Source: Zygnema cylindricum
Lineage: Eukaryota > Streptophyta > Zygnematophyceae > Zygnematales > Zygnemataceae
Direction of reading: 5' to 3'
DNA length: 52,500 nucleotides
NCBI GenBank assembly: GCA_037447655.1
Contig: JBBHKE010001104.1
Coordinates: 1-52,500, forward strand
The notes below the pieces were generated by a model that ran no database searches, had not been told where the DNA came from, and saw only the letters and a program-made list of their open reading frames with translations. A program made the position numbers and the translations under genes. Shown here piece by piece: positions 32,562 to 42,474 of the stretch (its first letter is position 1; every line of letters starts with the position of its first letter).

Positions 32562-33364
32562 GTGTTAATGGATGATTAATAATACAATTTTATGCAAGGA
32601 AACGTGGCAGGTTATAGTCCACGTCTTTAAATAATGTTGTTAACTATATTTTGTGATTTTTGGCTATAAGTAGTAGCGACTTATTAATACTAATAACAAT
32701 GAGTGGTGTAGTGGTACATCTCCCTTTGCAAAAAAACAGCTCGTGTACCTCTTCTTTTTACTATTTTGTCTTTTTGCAATCTCCCTTTACGAATATTTTT
32801 TTTCCTCGACAGTCACCTCCTTCAAGAGATTTGTTCCTAATTTTGCGTGTAACTCTTAGATTAATGCTTAAACCCTTATATTAATGTTTATTCTCTCGCA
32901 AATCTAATTTTTTCGCTACAATTTTCGGACGGTTTTTCTTTCGACTACAATACTATGTTATGAATTATGCAAAAAAGGTAAAGTTTTAATTATGTATGTT
33001 TAAAAAAAAATCATAGTTTTTCACATAGAAAATCAATTGACAAAAAACACATTGTGATGAGCAAAAAAAACAAAAAAAATGTAGTATCAAATATAGAAAT
33101 AATCAAGTCACAACCTCGTCCTATTTTCTACTCTATTATATAAATTATCAACCTCAAACTTAAAAAATTACACAAAATCTATAAATCTAAATGTGGCATA
33201 AATACTTCGCTTTGGTAATTTGGTAAAAATAAGCATTCCGGTTTTAATAAAAAAAAGATAAACACTAGAAAAATTGTGAAATACAAAAAAAAATCAAAGA
33301 AAAAAATATATATAACTAATACTAAAAAAATAACAATAATTAGAAAACAAAATAAAACAAAAAA

Positions 33365-33586
33365 CTATGCATTTAAAAGATCTCGGTTGGATCTAACACA
33401 CAAAATATCACTAACAATTGAAGCCGCTAGTGAGCTCCTCTTCTTTGCTATCGTGTTCCCGGCATCCCAAAAATTGCATTCGGACATAGAGCTAGAAGCC
33501 GAAATAGCTAGAATGGATCTAGCAACACCGGCTAGAATAGGAAATCCTCCATCTTTCGCACGACATTTGATTATTTTTTCCACCAT
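33365..33586 (-). pseudogene. hAT transposase, C-terminal dimerisation domain
   Basis: GGFPILAGVARSILAISASS then SECNFWDAGNTIAKKRSSLA and VRSNRDLLNA matches the hAT C-terminal dimerisation region (P-x-L-x-x-x-A..LsiPASS..SER.FS..G..i..kRs.L). The stop follows directly after RDLLNA, so the natural C terminus is present. Confidence 0.9.
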
Positions 33587-33598
33587 TCAAGTATGTTA

Positions 33599-33868
33599 AA
33601 GTATGTCAATGAAATGAGCGGTTACTGACATGAATGAGGTTCTTTTTATTGTCTCGGTCCAGAGATCGGTCGTAAATGCGACAAAAATATTGTTATCAAT
33701 GTTTTCTTTAAGTTTTGGGATGATCAATCTACGAATAACTTTGGCAGAAGATATAATGTAGTTTTATACGCTATTGACGGACGGAAGTAGCCGGTCGATG
33801 TCAACACTTTTGTTGGACGAAACACCAATATCAAATAATGCTTGACAAAATGCTTGAAAACTTGGGAA

Positions 33869-33880
<12 letters not shown>
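33599..33880 (-). pseudogene. hAT transposase, central fragment
   Basis: Minus-strand reading gives FQAFCQALFDIGVSSNKS, KVIRRLIIPKLKENI, VAFTTDLWTETIKRTSF and SVTAHFIDI. The TTDLWT and TAHFID strings are classic hAT core sequence. The segment joins directly to the dimerisation domain with the intervening catalytic stretch deleted, and an in-frame TAA follows VNSV. Confidence 0.85.

Positions 33881-33916
<36 letters not shown>
33874..33916. repeat. AT dinucleotide microsatellite
   Basis: About 21 AT units lie inside the decayed hAT transposase gene. Confidence 0.95.
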
Positions 33917-33918
<2 letters not shown>

Positions 33919-34109
33919 TACAATTACTAACCATGATCAATAAATAAGGTTTATATCAAAACAACATCATGACAAACCAAATAATAATAAAAAAATAAGC
34001 GTACAAATATAAATTATAGATGAAAAAATAGTGATGAAGCTCAAGAATATAAATTTATTAACAAAACAAGTTATAATGACATATACATTAAAGCCATCCT
34101 AAATGGAAT

Positions 34110-34547
34110 TCAAAATAAATCATACCTGAACCGTCGACCATCGAAAATGGTCAAAGGTCCTCGCAACACATCAACGCCACCATTTTCGCAATTTTTTGTT
34201 CGGTCACTCGTTTTCGCCTCCGTTTTTGAAAGAAACTTACGAAGAAGTCCTCTAGAACTATCGGTGTCGGCCAAAGCTGAACATGTGCGAGTGTTAATTG
34301 TTGAAGTATTGTTTGTTGACTTGTATTGATAAACTATGAAACATGTATTACAAGCCACAAAACCTCCCCCTTTTACTATGTATTTGTTTGATGTTTTAGT
34401 TTCATAGACATGTTCAAATTTTTTCCAACAACTTGAAGTGGCCTTGCTTTCTTTCACTAGGTAATACTGAGCAATTTCACAATTTTTTGATTTTTGAAGT
34501 TCGTTTTGGATTCTAATTTTAAGAGAAGCAAAAACACTTTTCTCCAT
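34110..34547 (-). pseudogene. hAT transposase, N-terminal BED-type zinc finger part
   Basis: The start MEKSVFASLKIRIQNELQKS is followed by SSCWKKFEHVYE, GGGFVACNTCFIVYQY and NTSTINTRTC, matching the BED zinc-finger layout (CxxC with a distal C). The expected distal histidine reads R in NTRTC, so the finger may be broken. It encodes the DNA-binding region of the element bounded at 31782-36456. Confidence 0.75.
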
Positions 34548-34720
34548 TTTGGTGTATGACTAGGTTTTGTTTGAATTGTGGTAAAGTTTCTCTAACTTAA
34601 ATAGCAAATTAAATTTATCGATTTATTGTTTGTAACATGTGAGTAAGCTAATAATTAGGATTTCTCGTGGGAAATTGGCGTAATAATTTGATTTCCGCTG
34701 ATTTATTAACTAATAATTAC

Positions 34721-35223
34721 TACACCGCGAATCGTAATTAGAGTAAAGAAAAAAATAGAGTAAAAAAAGAGAAAAAAAATAATTAGAGTTATAAACTCTA
34801 ATTTGTGTGATAGAACTTTTTCAAAAAGGAATTTACTCTAATTTATTTAAGTATTATAATTTGACGCGCTGAATATCTCTACTGTAAATTAGGTATTCGT
34901 ACAGAATCTGAGAAATCGTACAGTTTATCGTCACTATGGCGTTTGCACTACGCGGTTTGTTAAAACGCAGTTACATGATAACGACTATTAAATCATTATT
35001 TGTACCTTTTTACTTAATAAAGAACAATTTTGCACGGTCAGACACCGACCGTACGCCACACTATTTAAAATGACACTGTATTGGAGTTATTAACGCTCAT
35101 TCAAAAAGTACCTTAAATAGTATAATTAAACATTTAGAATCATTTACTCTATTTAACGTGATAGAGTCGAAATTTAGGGCGACCGAATTAGCGTTATTTA
35201 CTCTAATTACGATTCGCGGTGTA
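34721..35223. mobile_element. MITE, family 1, nested in hAT (503 bp)
   Basis: Termini are TACACCGCGAATCGTAATTA and CTAATTACGATTCGCGGTGTA. Its interior is close to 22551-23225, including TTAGGGCGACCGAATTAGCG near the right end. Confidence 0.87.
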
Positions 35224-35288
35224 CATGTCGCATGACATTGACATAATAATATGATATATTTGTGGAAACATGTACGATGTATGAGTAA

Positions 35289-36028
35289 GGGTGAAGTTTC
35301 ATTAGGACATTCTTTAATTGTACATCCAACATTACAGAATGCTACAATTTGAACAAAGTTCCTCTGCTACAATTTGAACGAAGTTCCATTGCGCAGAGTC
35401 TGTAATCCACGTATTTATACTTTAGTGGTACCACGTGAGTTAAGATCAGATGTCAAAATTCGTCAAGGATTTTCACACCGACCAAATATATTCATTTGCG
35501 TACAATGTACGTGCGTACCAACACAACTTTTGTACTTTTTGCAGATGCCTTGTCAGATACCACCTCATTTTTTCTAGGGTTCCTGTTTTTTCGCGTGACG
35601 AATGAGCATGGCTAGAAATAGTGTGACGAATGGGTGCTAACAGAAATAGTGTGACGAAAGTGCGGTACGACATTTCGTTTGCATTTTTTGTTGGATTTTT
35701 GAATGCGTATATCGTGTGCGATTTTTTTTTATTTCCGTTCGTTGTCATATTGACACGTATGCTCATTATCCAACGTGTCGCGGCTCAAAAAATTATGTAA
35801 TTGGTGATGTACCTCGCGGGGTATATCACCAATTACAAAAACTTACGAAGCGAATGCTTCGCGAAAAAACATCCAACGGTCATTGTTAACTCCCAGAATT
35901 TTGGAGAATATTGACAAGATCTTTGTAATGTTGTTTTCCGGATAAAAAAAAAAAAAAAGTACGGCGTAGTACGGAGAGGTCTGAATTTCTGTAAACAACC
36001 TCACTTTTCGTCTAATGGAACTTCACCC
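35289..36028 (+). mobile_element. Harbinger-like MITE, nested in hAT (740 bp)
   Basis: Termini GGGTGAAGTTTCATTAG and CTAATGGAACTTCACCC are flanked by TAA (35286-35288 and 36029-36031). It is colinear with 17500-18235. It carries a short tandem repeat CTACAATTTGAAC at 35341-35375 and the hairpin at 35796-35836. Confidence 0.87.
35796..35836. repeat. Hairpin with compensatory change
   Basis: The stem arms read GTAATTGGTGATGTACC and GGTATATCACCAATTAC. In the other two copies the arms are GTAAATGGTG and CACCATTTAC, so an A-to-T change in one arm is matched by T-to-A in the other. Confidence 0.75.
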
Positions 36029-36689
36029 TAATCCAATAATTACGATCTGTCACGTGATATTGACATAATAATTTGACATATTTTTGGATCACCATATAAA
36101 GTGCATAATTAACACTTTACAATAGATTACGATTTGCGGCCCTTATCTTTTAGTAAGATTCGCGAAATGAAGTGTTAGTACCGTGTCAGATTTGCGATTC
36201 TAATCATGATGTCACGTACTTCCACGATACCAAAAGTACAAATTACAATAATGTTGGAAAAAAAAAGTACAAAAATTTCATTTTTTTTTCGTTTTTTGCT
36301 TGACCGACCGTTACCGATTTTTTTTTGTTTTTTCTGTGAATCAACCGCCCGAATCCGCCCGACCCCCCAAATTTGGCAACCGAATCCGTTCCGCAACCGG
36401 CGCGGGCGGTCGGTTAACGGTCGGTCACGGTTTCGGTTGACCGTTTGCGACCCCTGATCTATGCGCTAACAAATTTATTAGTCACAGAGCGATATATTGA
36501 ACCCCTTTGCCACTCGATATCCGATATTATCTTTTATCATAATAATATCGACATGAAAGTTAACGATACACAATTCTACTAAATTTGCGCGGGAAAAATC
36601 CTATGAATATTTTTCAGACGTCGCAAAAGGGAAAACGATTCGTCCAATAGAGGAACGATGCCCACAAAATTGTGACGCCTAAAATTGCC

Positions 36690-37170
36690 GGTCAAAACCT
36701 TTTTCCTACATTTTTTTTTTTCCGTGTTCTATTTCCAATTTGTTTGTCATGGCCACGTGGTGGGCTGTGAATGGACAATGCTATGATCTAAGGTGTTGCA
36801 ATCGCCTCACCTTTATGGTCGTCGCTCCAAAAATCGCGAATATTGACCTAAAACTGGCGCTTTTGAGCCAATGGAGCCCAATCCAAAAGGTTATAAAGGT
36901 GCCAACCGACCATTTCTGTACTTTACTGACGCACTTTGTCGACCGCTTGGCAAAAAAAATCATCGCCGGCTAATTTTTGCCGGTTAGTTTCTGAATCGTC
37001 GCGTCACGACAGTATGCGACGAGACTTCTGTGGTTACATTCGCTACAATTTTTTGTCGTATTAAACTCAAGTTTATTTTGTTTCAATTGTATCATTTTGA
37101 TTGGGTGATATCTATTTCTAAGTCTGGAAAGAGAATCTACAGTACATTATTTATTGGTAATATGACCATT

Positions 37171-37213
<43 letters not shown>

Positions 37214-37636
37214 TTTTCCGAAGCGAAAGATCCTAGGGACAGTCGTTAAAACATCCTTCGTATCCTACCGCAGAAAAAAACATCGTACGGACGGCCAAGA
37301 TTAATCCTCAAATTTGCCGCGGAATCACATTTTGATAAATTGACATTGGATTATCTTGACGGAGACGTAGAAACGTATGTACGGAAACGTTATCTTGACG
37401 GCCGTTTTTCCCAGATTCCACTCCTTTATGGTGCTTCTCCCGTTTCCTCTATTTCTCTACCCTCGCCACCCTTCCACTATTTTTCTGCCTCTTCTCTCCC
37501 TCTCCCTCTTTCCCTGTCTCCACGTCACCCTTCCCTTCTTCTCCTCTTATCCCCTCCCTCCCTCTTCAACCGCCAACGTTCGGAGAAAGAAGAGAGAGAG
37601 AGGCCTTGGGCCAAGGCCCTAGGAAAGCGTCAGCCA
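36690..37636 (+). promoter_or_regulatory. Gene 2 upstream region (uninterrupted counterpart of gene 1's)
   Basis: TTGTCATGGCCACGTGGTGG (36741) matches 12331. TCGTCGCTC, TTTGTCGACC and GATTGGGTGATATC match 12895-13205. CGAAGCGAAAGATCCTA matches 18970. From 37250 it matches 20912 onward. In gene 1 these blocks are separated by the solo LTR and MITEs. A 43-T run sits at 37168-37211. The proximal leader has a C/T tract (37435-37565) and the palindrome GGCCTTGGGCCAAGGCC at 37602-37618. Confidence 0.65.
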
Positions 37637-37730
37637 ATGGAAGGCCGAGTTCGCACGTGTGATGTGAGAGATCTAAAGCGTGCGGCATTTATGATCCTCT
37701 TTGTCGTCACACTGCTGGGTGGACTCAGAG
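37637..37730 (+). CDS. Gene 2 exon 1: signal peptide
   Basis: MEGRVRTCDVRDLKR is followed by hydrophobic AAFMILFVVTLLGGL and ends phase 1 at G|GTAAGG. It is 94 nt long and about 80% identical to gene 1 exon 1. Confidence 0.8.
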
Positions 37731-40700
37731 GTAAGGGGGGGGCGGGGGGGGGGGGGGAGAGAGGGAACTGTTTATGGAAGATAGGGACAGGGAGAAGGGA
37801 AGAAGAATGAGAGGGTTGAAGGGAAGAAGGGAGAGGAGTTGGGGAAGGGGGGGGGAAGGTTAGGGGAATTGTAGTGATCTATATCGAACGATTTTAAGGT
37901 CGATATATCGCGATATCGGAGTCTACGGATTCGTCGACCCTTGAGAATATTACTTCTATCGAGTTTGCAGATAACTGTTGATAATTTGACGATTATCGTT
38001 AATCGACCGTTAACCGTACAAATATCCGTACGTAGATCATTTACAGACAAAATCATATCTAACCAAATGACACTGATTGGCCCGAAACTCTGCGGAAAAA
38101 GTACAACGGTATTGTACCTTCTTTTACCTTACAATCTTTTAATTCGCTAGATACACTACACCGTCGATCGTATTTAGCTTATAGAAATTATTAGAGTAAA
38201 GAAAAAATTAGCGTCATTAATTCTAATTCAGTGCCAGGAGACGTGGCAAATTATGGTCCACGTCCTTAAATAGCGTCATTTATTATATTTAAGGTTCAAG
38301 GGTCAAAATTTAGGGGCGCCGAATTAGTGTTCAACACGCTAAATACGATCGACGGTGTAGTTTACTATCCCGTACTCATTTTTACAGTTTTACGATACAT
38401 GAATCTACAGTACACCATGTATCGCCATTAATGTTAATGTTTTTTTTGCCACTGAAATCATATTTTCTCCGTACACACTTGTCAAATTATGGATCTGATG
38501 GTTGCGATTGAAAGCCATTATTCTCACCTTCCGACTGGCGGTCTCCATCTGAAAATCGGACAGGTGTGTACGGAGAAAAGATATTTTAAGTGGCAAAAGA
38601 AATATTAATGTTTTTTTCGCCACTTAAAACATCTTTTCTCCGTACACAATTGTCGGATTTCTGATCTGACGGTTGCGATTGAAAGGTAAAATTCTCAGCT
38701 TCCAATTGGCGGTCTCAAATTGAAAATCGGACAATTGTGTACGGAGAAAAGATGTTTGTAAATGGTGGAGATTTAGGAAGGAGAGAAAACGGGTTCTGTG
38801 AGGAAATGCGAGGAAATGTGAGGAAATGGATAAGTGGCAGTGAGAACTTAGTGAAGGTAAAAAGGGGAATAAGGATACACTTGCCGAGGGAGGGGATTTG
38901 TTTGAGCTTTTATTATTATTATTATGCGTTTATTTGATGCCCCATTGTGACTACATATCCTCCATTATTGTTAATTGATATTTATTTTTGTCTCCGTTTT
39001 TATCTTTCAAGCCCGAGTAATGTTTTTTCAAACCTATTTTTCCGTTTTTCTCAACTATTTTCTACGTTGCTTTCTTTCCTTGCCCTCATTTGTTCCGCCC
39101 TATTATTCCCTACCCTTATTCTCTCCAAATATTCTTCCCCTCTCATTTTCGCATCACCTTCCTATCTTTCACCTCTATCCTGCCTCTCCGTCCTCTCCCC
39201 CTTCTCCTTCCCCCCCCTCTCCTCCCGCCCTCTCTCCTTCCGCCTTCTCCCGCTCCCAATCACCTTCCACCTCCACGCCCCCTCCCACCCCTCCCTCCCT
39301 CCCCCTCTCCCTCCCTCTTGCCCTCCCTCCCACCTTTATGTTCATGCTATGAAGTGTTTGGACAAAGTTTGTGCATGAAACTTTGTCACATTGTTAATCT
39401 ATGATAATGCTTTAAGTGAGCCTTGTTTGCATCCATAACTGGCGGATATTGTCCTCTCCCCCTCACAGGAATTGCCGCATCCTGTCCTGATCTTCTTGAT
39501 GCCTATGACGACAACCCTGGTGAATACTATGAGTTTGGTATCATTGCTAGTCTTAAGATTTCTGAAGCGGAGTGTCGGTTTCATTGCACCGCCAGTTGCA
39601 ATTGCAAAGGTTACGCATACTTCAACTTATTTGACCTAGCTGAGGATGCAAACTGCTACTGGTACTGGTATCTTTCGCGTGTTACCTTCTTTAACTCCAG
39701 CGTCACGCTTCACAAGCGACAAGGTACATTTGCCAACCATACCGTACTCAAGCATGTTGTGTCTTGACATTTTGTTTCATTTGTTTCACTGGAGATTGCT
39801 GACTTGCTTTCTACTCGATGAAATCTATTTTAATTCTCGTTTTGTGCATCTGTTGACAGTTCCATCGCCAACGCCACCCCCTTCTTCAAGTCCTCCTCCC
39901 CGAAGTCCTACCCCAAGTCCTTCCCCAAGTTCTCGGCCCCCCGAAGGTGTAGTTCTCGTAATTGCACTTCCCTATACACATTTTTGCAATTTTTATATTT
40001 AACTTTTGGCCTCTCTAATACGCAAAAGATAAAACTCATAAGAAATACTAAATAACCTCCTCCTTATACTACTACTACTCTGACTTCTCCTACTTTCTCC
40101 CTCCCTCCTCCCCCTTCAGTCCTCTTTTTCTTTAAGACTAAGTACCCTCTCTCTCCTCACCATCCTATGGACCTCGTATTGAAAGTGTTAATCTCTCTCT
40201 TAAAGCTTACGTCTAAATTCACACCCTTTAAAGTCCTAAACGCTTCTATAGAAGTACACGTACTTTATTTTAGCGCTATGAACTTCGTAGTGGATTGTAC
40301 ATACCTTTTGTAGTATAGAACGATACTTAGTGGAACGCTTATTGGTTTGTACATACCTCTTGTAGTGTAGAAACGATTCTCAGTGGAATCACTTAGTCAA
40401 TAGAATTCTTTTTATTTAACTAGATCTACCCACATTAGTTACTACTAGTCCTAGATCTACCTTGAACTGTCGTTTCACTTCGCAGTTCTATAAAAGTCAC
40501 TTGTCTTACATGTATTACACCAATCCGAAAAAGACATTCTGACGACAAACTTCCCACCTATTTTCTGTTCTTTGTCATCTATTTGTTTCTTGTCTTTTGG
40601 CTCTACTTGTTTTTAGCCTTTACTCCTTTTCGTCCTTCTCTTTATTTTTGGCCTTTCATGGCCTCTCTTTCTATACCTCGTCTTTCATTCCATCCGTTTT

Positions 40701-42250
40701 TTGAAATCTTTCAAGGAATTGTGTTTTTTTTCGTTCCTTTTTTCCCCATGCAAACAAACACTAGGCACAAACTTTATGTGGTTCTGTAATTATAAGTGGA
40801 GTAAAACCGAAATTTTGTGAAATTCACTTATAGATCTTGGGATTTTTCAAATTTTGTGTGTTTCAAAATAACCATTATTTTCGTGAACATTTTCGTGAAT
40901 TCCAAATCAGGCAATAAGAATTGTCTCGTAACCGCACTTAAACCCTACAAAAAACACCAAAGAAAGTGAATTAGCCCACGAAAATAATAGAAACCCTACG
41001 TACTGGAAAGCCCATAATATCCTAAATAAACCCTATTTTTTTATTTAATTTTTTACTGTTTTAAACACCAGGGTCCGGAACTAACATTGGAATAACGGGA
41101 GGGGTAGTCGGAGGAGTGGTCTCCTTGTTGCTTCATGGAGGTTTATTTCTTTTTTTCAAAAATTAAATAGACATTTCATCAAAACTTTACACTGGACCTG
41201 GTGAGAACTTCGGACGTTGTAAATCATTGTAATGTCAGAAAGTAACGTAAAATTCTTATTGGCTGGGAATATGTTCATTTATCTTTTCTGTTTTATTTGG
41301 GTGCATGTCATTATCGGTTCCTGAAAGACATAATTTATATGGTAAAATGACAACATGGCCAGTCATTTCTTTTGAGAAAAGAGTAGTGAAAAATGTTATT
41401 TTTCCTGCAACCGATTTTTCTTCCTGTTTGGGCCAGAAATCTAGGATGTGAGCATTTTTATAGTTTCTCAATAAGGATTTTAACTCTTTTTAAATTAAAT
41501 TTTGGAAACCTTTTTTAAAGTTTCCTATTCTTAATTGATTTTTCCGATTCTTGTTTTGGGAATCAAATTGAATCATGGAATTCTAATAATTTTTTGTAGT
41601 CTAAAATTGAATGAGCAACTTAGACTTGAAATATTCTTATTTTTTACAATTCTAGATAGAATTTCCATATTGGGGCTAATTTCATTTAGCTTTAATTTTT
41701 GAACGAATTATAGCATGAGTTAATTCTGGAATTCTAGCTCGAATTTCGCAATCATATCTGGAAATTTTCAACTACAAATTGAATTTTGCAATTATAACTG
41801 AAATTTCGCTATTTTAAATTGGATTAAGTTACATCTTTTGTTTTATATATTGCGATTGAAATTTTGCAATCCGAGATTAAATTTTGTAATTCTATCCGAT
41901 TTACAATTCTAAATCGTTTTCTGCAGATATCGTACAATCGACGGTTCCTGTGTGAATTGCAAAAAACCCCTTCTTTTCATGTGTTTTGCAAAGCAATTTG
42001 AAGAAAAGTGTGGCGGTGAAGAAATTATTTTCCTATGTTGGTCGATGTTGGAATAATATGGAAGGATGTATAAAATTGATCCTTTTATTTAGAAGCTTTA
42101 TGACAAGTTTTGAAATCACTAATTATTGCAAAAACATTTTTTAGAGTAGGCTTATCACTTTTCTTTTAGCATCATTTTTTTCTCTGAACAGTGAAGTTTA
42201 TAAAGCATCTCAAAAGGTTGGTAGAAATCACATCCTATGCTCGTATATAA
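37637..42250 (+). CDS. Gene 2: PAN/apple-domain type I membrane protein gene
   Basis: Five exons are proposed: 37637-37730 signal peptide, 39469-39723 PAN module, 39860-39946 Pro-rich stalk, 41072-41200 TM and tail, and 42192-42250 last exon. Exon lengths after the first are 255, 87 and 129 nt, all multiples of three with phase-1 borders, so the frame is intact through the TM. An in-frame TAA (41164-41166) would end the protein just after the TM, leaving a very short cytosolic end. The reading frame past it stays conserved with gene 3. The likely role is a small cell-surface glycoprotein with one cysteine-rich recognition module on a proline-rich stalk. Ligand and pathway are unknown. It is better preserved than gene 1. 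Confidence 0.7.
37731..37862 (+). repeat. G-run and purine tract at start of gene 2 intron 1
   Basis: GTAAGG is followed by a run of about 24 mostly G, then G/A-rich sequence to 37862, parallel to gene 1. Confidence 0.85.
38157..38359. mobile_element. MITE, family 1, in gene 2 intron 1 (203 bp)
   Basis: Termini are TACACCGTCGATCGTATTTAG and CTAAATACGATCGACGGTGTA. It occupies the same intron position as 21851-22518 in gene 1. Confidence 0.85.
38411..38755. mobile_element. Family-2 MITE, tandem dimer
   Basis: Two head-to-tail copies of the core (each TCGCCAC/TGCCACT..CATCTTTTCTCC..GGACA.GTGTGTACGGAGAAAAGAT) share one left terminus (TACACCATGTATCGCCATTA). The second copy lacks a right terminal repeat. 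Confidence 0.75.
39176..39331 (+). repeat. C/T tract upstream of the PAN exon of gene 2
   Basis: About 155 bp of C/T-rich sequence lies roughly 140 bp before the acceptor CCCTCACAG. The equivalent tract in gene 1 touches the acceptor directly. Confidence 0.8.
39469..39723 (+). CDS. Gene 2 exon 2: PAN/apple-like module
   Basis: 85 codons, phase 1 both sides. Motifs are SCPDLLDAYDDNPGEYYEFG, ISEAECRFHCTASCNCKGYA, NCYWYWYLSRV and HKRQ. All cysteines of the gene 1 module are kept, and it is over 80% identical to it. Confidence 0.82.
39860..39946 (+). CDS. Gene 2 exon 3: proline-rich stalk
   Basis: VPSPTPPPSSSPPPRSPTP and so on to RPPEG, 87 nt, phase 1 both sides, with a G|GTGTAG donor. The P/S-rich sequence suggests an extended stalk. 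Confidence 0.75.
41072..41200 (+). CDS. Gene 2 exon 4: glycine-zipper TM and tail
   Basis: SGTNIGITGGVVGGVVSLLL then HGGLFLFFKN, TAA (41164-41166), then IDISSKLYTGPG to the phase-1 GTGAGA donor. The TM is interrupted by one His. The GGVVGGV string is identical to gene 3. Confidence 0.7.
42192..42250 (+). CDS. Gene 2 last exon
   Basis: After CTCTGAACAG the frame reads VKFIKHLKRLVEITSYARI and stops at 42248-42250. It is homologous to 28417 in gene 1 and 47859 in gene 3. Confidence 0.45.
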
Positions 42251-42474
42251 TTAATAGTTTTTGGTGTTTTTTTTTTCACTGTGTTAGATTCATTATGTTT
42301 AAGCTGTTTTATTTTACCACTTTGTTCCTTACTTTTTTTGTAGTCAACAAAAATATGGAGTCTAACGAGATGCTTCAAATTTGTTTGTTTAACAAGAGTA
42401 AAATGGGCACTTAACCATTAGTTTGTTAGTTTGCAAATCAACATTCGATATGATAGCATCGTTCCAGTACAGCA

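Larger units (their letters stand above)
31782..36456 (-). mobile_element. hAT transposon with its own ends and target duplication (4675 bp)
   Basis: The left end CAGAGGTCGCAAAAGTCAA and the complement of the right end CAGGGGTCGCAAACGGTCAA form the terminal repeats. The 8-bp duplication ATCTATGC flanks both (31774-31781 and 36457-36464). Subterminal regions are rich in ACCGACCG / CGGTCGGTT motifs, as expected for transposase binding. The transposase lies inside on the minus strand (34547 to 33365) and is decayed. Three later elements are nested: MITEs at 32023 and 34721, and the Harbinger-like element at 35289. Confidence 0.88.
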
